DNA of 64,000 bases from Sphingosinicella terrae (GTDB lineage Bacteria; Pseudomonadota; Alphaproteobacteria; Sphingomonadales; Sphingomonadaceae): positions 62,001-126,000 of the forward strand of contig NZ_QDFY01000010.1 of the NCBI RefSeq assembly GCF_003347635.1. The letters run 5' to 3'. The notes beneath the pieces are model-generated. The model did not search any database. It worked only from the letters and a program-made list of their open reading frames with translations, and had not been told where the DNA came from. Positions 7,969-16,960 of the stretch are shown here, one piece after another (positions within the stretch are counted from its first letter, which is position 1; each line of letters begins with the position of its first letter). The position numbers were made by a program, and so were the translations under genes.

Positions 7969-10467
7969 ATGTGGCGCAATTACGTGACGGTCGGGATCCG
8001 CGCGCTGGCGAAGAGCCGCACCTATGCCTTCATCAACATCTTCGGCCTCGCCATGGGCATGACCGCTTGCCTGATGATCCTGCTCTACGTCCGCTATGAG
8101 CTGAGCTACGACCGCTGGATTCCGGGCTCGGACCGGATCCACCAGGTCCAGAGCTGGTACAAGTCGCAGGAGACCGGCCAGGAAGCGCAGCTCCAGATGA
8201 CTCCCTACATCTCGGGTAAGTCGATCCGGGACAGCTTCCCGCAGATCGAATCCGAGGTCTACGTCTCCAACAACAATCCGGTCTTCTCGAGGGACGGCCA
8301 AGCCACCTCGACCGAAGACTATCTCTGGGTCGACGGCAATTTCCTCGACGTCGTGCCGCTGCCCATGGTCCGCGGCGACGCCTCCGCCCTCGGCCAGGTC
8401 AATTCGGCGGTGCTCACCCAGTCCGAGGCGCGGCGGCGGTTCGGCACCGACGACGTGATCGGTCAGACGATGACCCTGATCACCCGCGGCGTCGCCCGGG
8501 ACTTTCGGATCACCGGGATCCTCCAGGATCTGCCCCGCAACTCGCATTTCCGGATCAACAGCCTGATCCGCATCGATTATCCGGCCTATCTGGGCGACAC
8601 GCCGGATGTCCTCACCTGCTGGGGCTGCCAGAATGGCTGGGTCTATGTGAAGCTGCGGCCCGGCGCCGACGCCGGAGCGATCGAGGCCGGCCTGCCGGCG
8701 TGGGAAGATCGCGCGATCCCCGACGAGACCGCCGGCGAAGCGCGCTTCAACGCCGGCGACGATCAGGACTGGCACATCGTCAACCTCGAGGACGTGCATC
8801 TCGGCCGTGCCCAGGGCGGCGCCATGTCGCCGGGCAACGACCGCACCACAATCATCACTTTCGCCATCGTCGCTTTGCTCATCCTCGGCATGGCCGTCGT
8901 CAATTTCACCAACCTCGCCACGGCCCGAGCCAGCCAGCGCGCGCGCGAGGTCGCACTCCGCAAGGCTCTCGGCGCGACCCGGCGGCAGCTGGTCATGCAG
9001 TTCGTCGGGGAGTCGATCATCGTCGCGGTGGTCGCCATGCTGATCGCGCTCGCTTTGCTCGAACTGCTCGTGCCGCCCTTCGCGTCCTTTCTCGAGGCGG
9101 ATCTCCAGGTCGCCTATCTCGGTGCGGACGGCATCGGATTGCCCGTGCTCGGCCTCGTGCTTGTGGTCGGGATCTTGGGCGGCCTCTATCCCGCCTTCTT
9201 CCTCTCTCGCTTCGAGCCCGCGTCGGTGCTCAAGGCGAACAAATCCTCGTCTGAAACGCCCGGCACCGGCCGTCTGCGCAGCGCCCTCGTCGTGGCCCAG
9301 TTCGCGGTGTCGATAGGGCTCATCATCTGCACCGCCATCATCTATGGCCAGACCGTCTATGCCCGCACCGTCGATCCGGGCTTCCGCCGCGATCACATCC
9401 TGCAGGTGGACGAACTCTCCCGCTACCAGCTCCTCGACAAGGGCGAGATGCTGGCCGAGCGGATGCGCCGCGTGCCGGGCGTCGAAGCGGCCGGACTGAC
9501 CACCATCGGCGTCGCCACCGACAATCAGAACAATACCGGCGTCATGGTGCCGGGTCGGCCGGACCCGGTGACGATCGGCATCTACCAGGTGGATGAGGGT
9601 TTCCTGGGAGCGATGGGGATGGAGTTGGTCGCCGGCCGCTGGTTCGACGCCGCGCGTCCGATGGACGACATGACCTTGCCCTACCCGCCGGAACCGGCGT
9701 CGCAGCGCGCGCTGGCCGCCCGTGGCGGCAACATCGTGATCAACGAGCTCGCCGCCCGCCGCCTCGGCTTCGAGGATCCGGCGCGCGCGGTGGGGCGCAC
9801 CTTCCGCGCCGGATTGATCCAGAACGAGCTCGGCCTGGTGCCGGTCACCGTCATCGGCGTCGTCCGTGACGCCCGCTTCCGCTCGGTGCGCCAGCCGATG
9901 GACCCGATCATGTTCCAGAATACGAACACCGGTCACAGCAACATCATCGTCCGCTTCAACGGCGATCCCGCTCAGGTGAGGGCAGGGATCGAACGCGTCT
10001 GGAAGGGCGTCACCACCGAGGTGCCGTTCGAGGCGGAGTTCAGCGACGGCATCATGGCCGAGCTCTACGAGGCGGAGGATGCCCGCGCGCAGACCTTCGC
10101 CGCCTTCGCCATGCTGGCGATCGTCGTCGCCTGTCTGGGCCTGTTCGGCTTGGCTGCCTTCACCGCCGAGCGACGGACCAAGGAGATCGGCATCCGCAAG
10201 GTGCTCGGCGCGCGCACCCGCGACATCGTCCGGCTGCTCGCCTGGCAATTCTCGAAACCGATCATTGTCGCCAACCTCATTGCCTGGCCAGTGGCCTGGT
10301 GGATGATGCGCGACTGGCTTAACAATTTCGACGCGCGGATCGATCTCGGCCCGGCACCTTTCGTGCTCGCCGGGCTGATCGCCTTGGCGATCGCGATCGG
10401 CACCATCGCCACCCACGCCATCCGGGTCGCGCGGGCCAATCCGATCCACGCTTTGCGCTACGAGTGA
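7969..10467 (+). CDS. FtsX/MacB-type ABC permease, paralog 3 (type A)
   Basis: An 832-aa eight-span double-FtsX permease. It starts MWRNYV and ends NPIHALRYE like its neighbours. The periplasmic parts resemble paralog 1: both have the NAG(E/D)DQDW segment before the mid-protein spans, the DDxTLPYP insertion, and INELAARR followed by VIGVVRD. The DNA of the terminal FtsX region is also closely similar to paralog 1. ATG 7969 follows GGGGAGAG. It is transcribed with its neighbours (33-bp gap upstream, 10-bp gap downstream). Confidence 0.87.
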   Translation: MWRNYVTVGIRALAKSRTYAFINIFGLAMGMTACLMILLYVRYELSYDRWIPGSDRIHQVQSWYKSQETGQEAQLQMTPYISGKSIRDSFPQIESEVYVSNNNPVFSRDGQATSTEDYLWVDGNFLDVVPLPMVRGDASALGQVNSAVLTQSEARRRFGTDDVIGQTMTLITRGVARDFRITGILQDLPRNSHFRINSLIRIDYPAYLGDTPDVLTCWGCQNGWVYVKLRPGADAGAIEAGLPAWEDRAIPDETAGEARFNAGDDQDWHIVNLEDVHLGRAQGGAMSPGNDRTTIITFAIVALLILGMAVVNFTNLATARASQRAREVALRKALGATRRQLVMQFVGESIIVAVVAMLIALALLELLVPPFASFLEADLQVAYLGADGIGLPVLGLVLVVGILGGLYPAFFLSRFEPASVLKANKSSSETPGTGRLRSALVVAQFAVSIGLIICTAIIYGQTVYARTVDPGFRRDHILQVDELSRYQLLDKGEMLAERMRRVPGVEAAGLTTIGVATDNQNNTGVMVPGRPDPVTIGIYQVDEGFLGAMGMELVAGRWFDAARPMDDMTLPYPPEPASQRALAARGGNIVINELAARRLGFEDPARAVGRTFRAGLIQNELGLVPVTVIGVVRDARFRSVRQPMDPIMFQNTNTGHSNIIVRFNGDPAQVRAGIERVWKGVTTEVPFEAEFSDGIMAELYEAEDARAQTFAAFAMLAIVVACLGLFGLAAFTAERRTKEIGIRKVLGARTRDIVRLLAWQFSKPIIVANLIAWPVAWWMMRDWLNNFDARIDLGPAPFVLAGLIALAIAIGTIATHAIRVARANPIHALRYE

Positions 10468-10477
10468 GGGGCCGGCC

Positions 10478-12967
10478 ATGTGGCGCAACTATCTGATCGT
10501 CGGATTCCGGGCGCTGACCCGCAACCGCACCTACGCCTTCATCAACATCTTCGGCCTCTCGCTCGGGCTCGCCGCGTGCCTGATGCTGCTCATCTATGTC
10601 CGCTACGAGACGAGCTATGATCGCTGGCTGCCGGATGCCGAGCGAATTTATCAGGTTCAGTCGATCAGCACCTCGGAAGACAATGCCGAGCCGGTGGCGC
10701 AGCAGGGGACGCACGGCGTCATCACCGAGAGCCTGGCCGCCGATTTCCCGCAGATCGAGGCGATCGCCCGGGCGGAGGGCTTCAACACGGTGTTCCTGCG
10801 CGATGGCCAGCCGAGCTTCGTCGAGATGCACCTGACCGAGGACAGTTTCTTCCGGATCCTCGCTCTTCCGTTCCTGCGCGGGGATCCGGCGACCGCGCTC
10901 GCCGGCATGGACAGTCTGGTGCTGAGCCGCACCGAGGCGATGAACCGCTTCGGCAGCCTCGACATCGTCGGCCGGACGGTGACGGCGATCCGCGGCGGCC
11001 AGCAATATAGCCTGCGCGTGACCGGCATCTTCGAGGACATTCCCCGCAACAGCCATATGGGATTCCGCGCGATCGGTCGGATCAGCGAGGCGGAGAAGGC
11101 CGATTGCGGGTGGAGCTGCATCAACGGCTACGTCTATCTCAAGCTTCGGCCCGGCGCGGATGCCGAGGCGATCAACGGCCACCTCCACGCCTGGGAGCGG
11201 CGCAATATCCCGCCGGTCGATGTCGGCGGCCGCCAGGTGAGCGAGGGCGACCTGTTCGACTGGCGACTGGTCAATGTCCGCGACGTCCATCTCAGCGGGG
11301 CCGAGGGGGAGCTGGAGCGGCCTGGAAACGACCGGCGGACGATCCTCACCTTCAGCGTAGTGGCCCTGCTCATCCTGGCCATGGCCTCGATCAACTTCGT
11401 CAATCTCGCCACCGCGCGCGCCAGCCAACGCGCCCGCGAGGTCGCGCTGCGCAAGGTCCTCGGCGCTCGGCGCAAGCAGCTCGTCGCCCAGTTCCTCGGC
11501 GAATCGCTCTTGATCACCGGCTTGGCCACCCTGATCGCGCTCGCTCTGGTCGAGGTCGGCCTGCCCTGGCTCGGCGTCTTCCTGGATGCCGACCTCGAAC
11601 TGGTCTATCTCGGCCCGGACGGGGTCCTGCTGCCGGTGATCGCCATGTTCCTCCTCGTCGGCCTCGCCGGCGGACTCTACCCGGCCTTCTATCTGTCCCG
11701 TTACCAGCCGGCTTTGATCTTGAAGGCGAACAAATCGACGGCGGAGCCGCTCGGCAGCGGCCGGTTGCGCAGCCTGCTTGTGGTGGGTCAGTTCGCGGTG
11801 TCGATCGGGCTCATCATCTGCACCATCGTCGTCTATTCGCAGACCCGGTTCGCCCAGACCACCGACCTCGGCTTCGAGCGGGCCGGCCTCATCCAGATCG
11901 CCAACATGAACCGGACCGAGGTCATTCCGCAGACCGAGACGCTCCTGCGCCGCATCGCCGCCATCGACGGGGTCGAGAGCGCTGCCGGCGCCAGCATCAC
12001 CGTCGCCACCGGCAACACCACCAACACCAATGCCCTGGTGCCCGGGCGGTCCGATCCGCTGTTGCTCGGCAACTACAGCGTCCATCCCGACTTCTTCCGG
12101 ACCATGGGTGTGCCGTTGCTCGCAGGCCGGACGCTGTCGCCGGCGCAGGCGCGCGACCGGCTCGACCTTCCCTGGGGGCCTGACGCCGATCCGGAGCCGG
12201 CGATGCGCCTGCTGGTCGATCGCGGGCTCAATATCGTCGTCAACCGGCTCGCGGCCGAACAGATGGGCTTTGCCGATCCGCAGGCGGCGATCGGCCGCCA
12301 ACTCCGGCTCGACGTCTTTCCCGACGAGATCGGATTGCTTCCGGCGACGATCGTCGGCGTCGTCGAGAATAGCCGCTTCCGGTCGGTGAGGGAGTCGGTC
12401 GAGCCCAGCCTGTTCTACGATCGCGGCATCTATCGTGGAATGGTCGTTCGCTATCGTTCGTCGAACCCTGAGGCCGTCCGGCAGAGCATCGCGCGCCTGT
12501 GGCGCAGCACGGTGCCAGACGTGCCCTTCGAGGGGGAATATGCCGATGACCAGCTGGCCGAGCTCTACGCGACGGATGCCGCCCGCGGCCAGGCCTTTGC
12601 CGGCTTCGCGGCGCTCGCCGTGGTGATCGCCTGCCTCGGCCTGTTCGGCCTCGCCGCCTTCACCGCCGAGCGGCGCACTCGCGAGATCGGGATCCGGAAG
12701 GTGTTCGGCGCCCGTTCGGCGGACATCGTCCGCCTGCTCGCCTGGCAATTCTCGAAGCCGGTGATCGTCGCGAACCTGATCGCGTGGCCGGTCGCCTGGT
12801 GGGTCATGCGCGACTGGCTCAACGGCTTCGACGCGCGCATCGACCTGGGCGTCGGCCCGTTCCTCTTCGCCGGCCTCCTCGCCCTCGCCATCGCCGTAGG
12901 CACGGTCGCCAGCCACGCTTTGCGCATTTCCCGGACCAACCCGATCAAGGCTCTCAGGTACGAATAG
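10478..12967 (+). CDS. FtsX/MacB-type ABC permease, paralog 4 (type B)
   Basis: The fourth consecutive paralog, 829 aa, with eight predicted spans and both FtsX signatures (REVALRKVLGA and REIGIRKVFGA), ending NPIKALRYE. It shares RGLNIVVNRLAAE and IVGVVENSRFR with paralog 2, supporting an A-B-A-B origin of the array. One ATPase and one adaptor gene precede the four permeases, so either the permeases share them or other copies lie elsewhere. ATG 10478 is 10 bp after the previous stop with GAGGGGCC as the likely ribosome binding site. Confidence 0.87.
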   Translation: MWRNYLIVGFRALTRNRTYAFINIFGLSLGLAACLMLLIYVRYETSYDRWLPDAERIYQVQSISTSEDNAEPVAQQGTHGVITESLAADFPQIEAIARAEGFNTVFLRDGQPSFVEMHLTEDSFFRILALPFLRGDPATALAGMDSLVLSRTEAMNRFGSLDIVGRTVTAIRGGQQYSLRVTGIFEDIPRNSHMGFRAIGRISEAEKADCGWSCINGYVYLKLRPGADAEAINGHLHAWERRNIPPVDVGGRQVSEGDLFDWRLVNVRDVHLSGAEGELERPGNDRRTILTFSVVALLILAMASINFVNLATARASQRAREVALRKVLGARRKQLVAQFLGESLLITGLATLIALALVEVGLPWLGVFLDADLELVYLGPDGVLLPVIAMFLLVGLAGGLYPAFYLSRYQPALILKANKSTAEPLGSGRLRSLLVVGQFAVSIGLIICTIVVYSQTRFAQTTDLGFERAGLIQIANMNRTEVIPQTETLLRRIAAIDGVESAAGASITVATGNTTNTNALVPGRSDPLLLGNYSVHPDFFRTMGVPLLAGRTLSPAQARDRLDLPWGPDADPEPAMRLLVDRGLNIVVNRLAAEQMGFADPQAAIGRQLRLDVFPDEIGLLPATIVGVVENSRFRSVRESVEPSLFYDRGIYRGMVVRYRSSNPEAVRQSIARLWRSTVPDVPFEGEYADDQLAELYATDAARGQAFAGFAALAVVIACLGLFGLAAFTAERRTREIGIRKVFGARSADIVRLLAWQFSKPVIVANLIAWPVAWWVMRDWLNGFDARIDLGVGPFLFAGLLALAIAVGTVASHALRISRTNPIKALRYE

Positions 12968-12975
12968 GATATCCG

Positions 12976-13203
12976 ATGTTCGAACAGCTTCTCCCCTCCC
13001 TCACCACCCTCGGCGTCACCGCCATGGTCTGCGGCGCCGGCCTTCACGCCTGGCATGGCTGGCTCGGCCTTCGCCGTCTTGAGCTGGGCCAGGAGCCGAG
13101 GCGGCAGCCCGCCGAAGAGGATGTCGGCATGCGGATCGAAATGGCCGCGATGCGCGAACGCGTGAAGAAGCTCGAGGCGATCGCCAGCGGGGTGGAGTTG
13201 TAG
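12976..13203 (+). CDS. PspB-like small membrane/coiled-coil protein
   Basis: A 75-aa protein with an N-terminal hydrophobic segment (about residues 5-30), a charged linker and a C-terminal helix with MRERVKKLEAI. PspB of enterobacteria is 74 aa, with one N-terminal span and a very similar C-terminal heptad (MRERIQALESI), and acts with PspC in the sigma-54-controlled phage-shock response. The gene starts 8 bp after the last permease stop, so it is probably the final gene of the exporter operon. The match is in architecture and the C-terminal motif only; a general coiled-coil protein is the alternative. Confidence 0.6.
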   Translation: MFEQLLPSLTTLGVTAMVCGAGLHAWHGWLGLRRLELGQEPRRQPAEEDVGMRIEMAAMRERVKKLEAIASGVEL

Positions 13204-13300
13204 GGTTTGGGCCCTGGCAAAGGCGCTCTTGCCTCGCCGCGACGGAAGTGGGACGCACGGGCTTCCACCGGTAATTCCCATCCCCGGCTGAGGAGACAGG

Positions 13301-14593
13301 ATGCGCGTTCTGCTGATCGGCGCAACCGGCCTGATCGGATCGGCCGTCGCGGCGCGGCTCCGTGCCGACGGTCACGCGGTGACCGGAATCGCCCGGCGGC
13401 TCGACAGCCTTGCCCGGCGGGTTCCGGTCGATCGCTGGCTCCTGCTCGACCTGCGCGATCTGCTCCGGGCGGAAGACTGGCTTCCCCACCTCGCCGGGGT
13501 CGAAGCGGTGGTGAATTGCGCGGGCGTCCTGCAGGACAGCGGACGCGATTCGACGGGTCGGGTCCATGACCAGGCGCCCTCCGCCTTGTGGGCGGCTTGC
13601 GCCCGGGCGGGAGTGAGGCGCGTCATCCATTTCTCGGCGATAGGCGTCGACCGCGGCGGCCTCAGCGCCTTTTCCGATAGCAAGGCCCGGGGCGATGCCG
13701 CTCTGCAGGCGAGCGGGCTCGACTGGGTAATCCTCCGGCCGTCGGTCGTGGTCGGCCCCGCCGCTTATGGCGGCAGCGCGCTGTTCCGCGGCCTTGCCTC
13801 GCTCCCCATCCTCCCCCGCATCCCCGAAGCCGGGCCGATCGACGTGGTCCAGCTCGACGACGTGGCGGAGACGGTGAGCCGGCTGCTCGAACCGGCGGCG
13901 GCGTCGCGTGTGGCACTCGAGCTCGCCGGGCCGGAACGGCTGACCTTCGGCGAAGTGGTCGCCGCCTATCGGCACTGGCTTGGCTGGCCGCCCGCCCGCG
14001 AAATCTCGGTCCCGCGATTCGTCCTGGGACTGGGATGGCGGCTCGGCGACCTCGCCGGCCGGCTGGGGTGGCGCCCGCCGGTCCGGAGCACCGGCCGCCG
14101 CGAGATCGTGCGCGGCGCGACCGGCGATCCGCGCGCGTGGATCGAGGCGACGGGGATTCGGCCGCAGGCCCTCGGCGCCGCCTTGGCCGCCGCTCCGGCC
14201 TCGGTCCAGGAGCGCTGGTTCGCGCGGCTCTATCTGCTGAAGCCGGTGGCGATCGGCACCTTCGCCTTGTTCTGGCTGATGACCGGCCTCGTCTCGCTCG
14301 GTCCCGGCTGGGCCCATGCCGTCAGCGTGATGGAGATGACGGTGGCCGCGCCCTTCGCCGAGCTCACCGTCGTCGCCGGCGCGCTGATCGATCTCGTCGT
14401 CGGTGCCGCCATGCTCTATCGCCGCACCACGAAGCCGGCGCTGATCGCCGCGCTCGGCGTGTCGCTGCTCTATTTGCTGCTCGGCAGCTGGCTGCTGCCG
14501 CCCTTGTGGGCGGACTCGCTCGGGCCGATGATGAAGGTCTGGCCGATTCTCGCCCTCAACCTGGTCTGCCTGGCGATACTGGACGAGAGATGA
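13301..14593 (+). CDS. NAD(P)-binding SDR protein fused to a DoxX-like membrane domain
   Basis: A 430-aa protein. The first ~290 residues are an atypical extended SDR/YbjT-like Rossmann domain (glycine motif GATGLIG at residues 7-13, VNCAGVLQDSG, and HFSAIGVDR). The last ~130 residues carry four hydrophobic spans resembling DoxX-like proteins. Such fusions are usually annotated as SDR oxidoreductases with DoxX-like tails; the substrate is unknown. ATG follows GAGGAGACAGG. The stop overlaps the start of the next gene (ATGA), and the three genes 13301-15590 form a coupled operon. Confidence 0.82.
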   Translation: MRVLLIGATGLIGSAVAARLRADGHAVTGIARRLDSLARRVPVDRWLLLDLRDLLRAEDWLPHLAGVEAVVNCAGVLQDSGRDSTGRVHDQAPSALWAACARAGVRRVIHFSAIGVDRGGLSAFSDSKARGDAALQASGLDWVILRPSVVVGPAAYGGSALFRGLASLPILPRIPEAGPIDVVQLDDVAETVSRLLEPAAASRVALELAGPERLTFGEVVAAYRHWLGWPPAREISVPRFVLGLGWRLGDLAGRLGWRPPVRSTGRREIVRGATGDPRAWIEATGIRPQALGAALAAAPASVQERWFARLYLLKPVAIGTFALFWLMTGLVSLGPGWAHAVSVMEMTVAAPFAELTVVAGALIDLVVGAAMLYRRTTKPALIAALGVSLLYLLLGSWLLPPLWADSLGPMMKVWPILALNLVCLAILDER

Positions 14594-15066
14594 TCGAATA
14601 TCTGATCCTCAAATGGCTGCACGTCATCGGCTCGACCATTCTGCTGGGCACCGGTGCCGGGATCGCCTTCTTCATGTTGATGGCCCACCGCACCGGCGAT
14701 CCTGCCGCGGTGGCCGCCACGGCGCGCATCGTCGTCATCGCCGATTTCGTCTTCACCGCCACGGCGGTGGTCGCGCAGCCGGTCACCGGTATCCTGCTCG
14801 TGCGCAGCGTCGGCTATTCGTTCGCCGAGGGCTGGATTCTGGCCTCGATCGCGCTCTACCTGTTCACCGGGGCTTTCTGGTTGCCGGTGGTTTGGATGCA
14901 GGTTCGAATGCGCGATCTGGCGACGGCGGCGGTGGCGGCGGGAGCGCCGTTGCCGGCCGCCTATCATCGCCTCTACCGGCTCTGGTTCGCCTTCGGCTTT
15001 CCCGCCTTCTTCGCGGTCCTCGCCATTTTCTGGCTGATGATCGCCCGTCCGGAGATCAACTGGTGA
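14590..15066 (+). CDS. DUF2269-type integral membrane protein
   Basis: A 158-aa protein with four predicted membrane helices. It begins with the LKWLHVIGSTILLGTG segment typical of DUF2269 proteins and has an invariant-looking HRLYRLWFAFG segment near the C-terminus. Its start overlaps the SDR-DoxX stop by four bases and its stop overlaps the next start (GTGA), so translation is coupled. The conserved histidines in the first and last helices suggest a redox or metal-related role, but function is unknown. Confidence 0.75.
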   Translation: MIEYLILKWLHVIGSTILLGTGAGIAFFMLMAHRTGDPAAVAATARIVVIADFVFTATAVVAQPVTGILLVRSVGYSFAEGWILASIALYLFTGAFWLPVVWMQVRMRDLATAAVAAGAPLPAAYHRLYRLWFAFGFPAFFAVLAIFWLMIARPEINW

Positions 15067-15590
15067 GGCTGTCCTCGCGTCTCGTCGTCGGCGCGGTCGC
15101 CGGCTTCGTCGGCACCATGGCGATGACCGGCGCGATGCGGAAGCTTCACGCCCGTCTCCCGGGCAAGGAGCGCTACCCGCTCACCCCGCGCGAGATCATC
15201 GATTCCGCCGGGGTGGGCGAGGACGAGGCTGCACGGGACCTCACCCTCGTCGCGCATTTCCTCTACGGCGCCGCCTGCGGCGCGTTGCTGGCGGCGGCGA
15301 GCGAGCGGCCCGGAAAGGCGAGCGGCGCCGCCGCCGGCGCGGCGATCTGGGTCGCGAGCTATATGGGCTGGATCCCGGCGGTGAGCCTGCTCAAGCCCGC
15401 CACCGATCATCCGGCGCGGCGGAACGCGCTGATGATCGGCGCGCATCTGGTCTGGGGCAGCGCCACCGCCACGGCGATCTGCGAGCTTGTCGATGCGCGC
15501 GAGACGATCTTCGCCGCCGGGCCCGATCGCGATGCACCGCTGTCGCGGCGGGCCTCGGTGGCGCCCGTCGTCAATCCACCTTCGGGCTGA
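15063..15590 (+). CDS. Small membrane protein of unknown function (DUF1440/DUF6789-like)
   Basis: A 175-aa protein starting at a GTG that overlaps the preceding stop. A first hydrophobic stretch (VVGAVAGFVGTMAMTGAM) is followed by a LPGKERYPLTPREI segment, then three more hydrophobic stretches and a polar tail. Layout and the glycine-rich first helix resemble DUF1440/DUF6789 membrane proteins. It is the last gene of the SDR-DoxX operon, and its 3' end overlaps the convergent gene at 15571 by 20 bp. Confidence 0.6.
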   Translation: MRLSSRLVVGAVAGFVGTMAMTGAMRKLHARLPGKERYPLTPREIIDSAGVGEDEAARDLTLVAHFLYGAACGALLAAASERPGKASGAAAGAAIWVASYMGWIPAVSLLKPATDHPARRNALMIGAHLVWGSATATAICELVDARETIFAAGPDRDAPLSRRASVAPVVNPPSG

Positions 15591-15870
15591 CTGCGGGCGG
15601 ATCGCTCGCGGGGAAGCTCTCGTCGACCGATTCGTCGATCTTGTCCCAATCCTTCGGCGGGTCTCGCATGGCGTCCGCGCCGGCCGAACGGGCGCTTCCG
15701 GAATGACCGACCGGGCCCGGCGCCGTCTTGCCGCGGGCATGGGCGGCCGCTGGCCGCTCGTCTTCCTCGCGCCCCCACCAGCGCCGCGCGAATAGCGCGC
15801 CGGCCAGTCCGGCGACGGCGGCGCCGGCGGCCGCGAAATAGGTCCGGTTTCGATTCCAGGGCATGGTCAC
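15571..15870 (-). CDS. Small membrane-anchored protein with DESFPASDPPA motif
   Basis: A 99-aa protein with one N-terminal membrane segment (AAAGAAVAGLAGALFA), a charged Ala/Arg linker, and the C-terminal DESFPASDPPAVSP motif. That motif is widespread in small alphaproteobacterial proteins of unknown function. It starts within the stop of the hemerythrin gene (ATGA), so the two are translationally coupled and may share a stress-related role. Confidence 0.65.
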   Translation of the reverse strand: MTMPWNRNRTYFAAAGAAVAGLAGALFARRWWGREEDERPAAAHARGKTAPGPVGHSGSARSAGADAMRDPPKDWDKIDESVDESFPASDPPAVSPKVD

Positions 15871-16379
15871 ACCTCTTCGTGCTTCAGCGTCGCCGGCTCG
15901 GCCGGGCCGAGCCCGCCGCTTTCGGCCTGCGCCATCAGTTCCGCCTTGCGCGCGGCGAGCTGCTCGCCGAGCGCCTCCAAGTCGATATCCGCGGCGCGGG
16001 TCTGCTGGAAGAGGTTGTCGCGCTGCTTTTCCTCTTCCTTGACGTGATGCTCGATCAGCTCCTTCAGCACCTTCACCTTGGCGTCGTAATAGCTCTCGTC
16101 CGGCTCCGCCGCCTCGAGCTCGTTGACCAGCAGCTTGGCGCTGTCATGCTCGACATAGGCCTCGTCGAGATCCCCGTCCTCCACCTTGCCGCGCACCGCC
16201 GGGTAATAGATCTCCTCCTCGATCATCGTATGCACCTTCAATTCGGTGCAGATCTGGCGGACGATCCTCTCCTTCGCGCCGTCGCCGCTCGCTTTCTCGA
16301 ACTGCTCGAACAGATCTTCCACCTTCCGGTGATCGGCTGCCAGTAATTGCAGCCCGTCCAGCTTGTCTGCGCTCGCCAC
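15867..16379 (-). CDS. Hemerythrin domain-containing protein
   Basis: A 170-aa soluble protein with the HHE-type diiron ligand set spaced as in bacterial hemerythrins: H17 (DHRKVE), H50 and E54 (VHTMIEEE), H78 (VEHDSA), H111/H112 and a following Glu cluster (HHVKEEE). Such proteins bind O2, NO or iron and are often stress induced. A Lys/Glu-rich tail follows the four-helix bundle. It is divergent from the cinA-like gene and coupled to the DESFPASDPPA protein downstream. Confidence 0.87.
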   Translation of the reverse strand: MASADKLDGLQLLAADHRKVEDLFEQFEKASGDGAKERIVRQICTELKVHTMIEEEIYYPAVRGKVEDGDLDEAYVEHDSAKLLVNELEAAEPDESYYDAKVKVLKELIEHHVKEEEKQRDNLFQQTRAADIDLEALGEQLAARKAELMAQAESGGLGPAEPATLKHEEV

Positions 16380-16459
16380 TCTTCATCTCCTGATTGCGGG
16401 GGTGGAACAATCGGAGCAAGGCGCCGGTTCCGCGGTTAGGCGCAGACGAGGATCAAGAA

Positions 16460-16959
<500 letters not shown>

Positions 16960-16960
<1 letters not shown>

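Noticed and set aside
2302-10488. Very long stop-free frames on the minus strand opposite the permease genes (about 1030 and 1670 codons)
   Set aside because: They are antisense to well-supported permease genes, have low-complexity composition rich in Arg, Asp, Gly and His, no recognisable motifs, and are expected where GC-rich third positions remove stop codons.
13204-13300. Minus-strand stretch resembling part of a cobalamin riboswitch (GGGAATTACCGGTGGAAGCCC)
   Set aside because: It faces away from any gene it could control, only a short part of the consensus is present, and the surrounding stems are missing.
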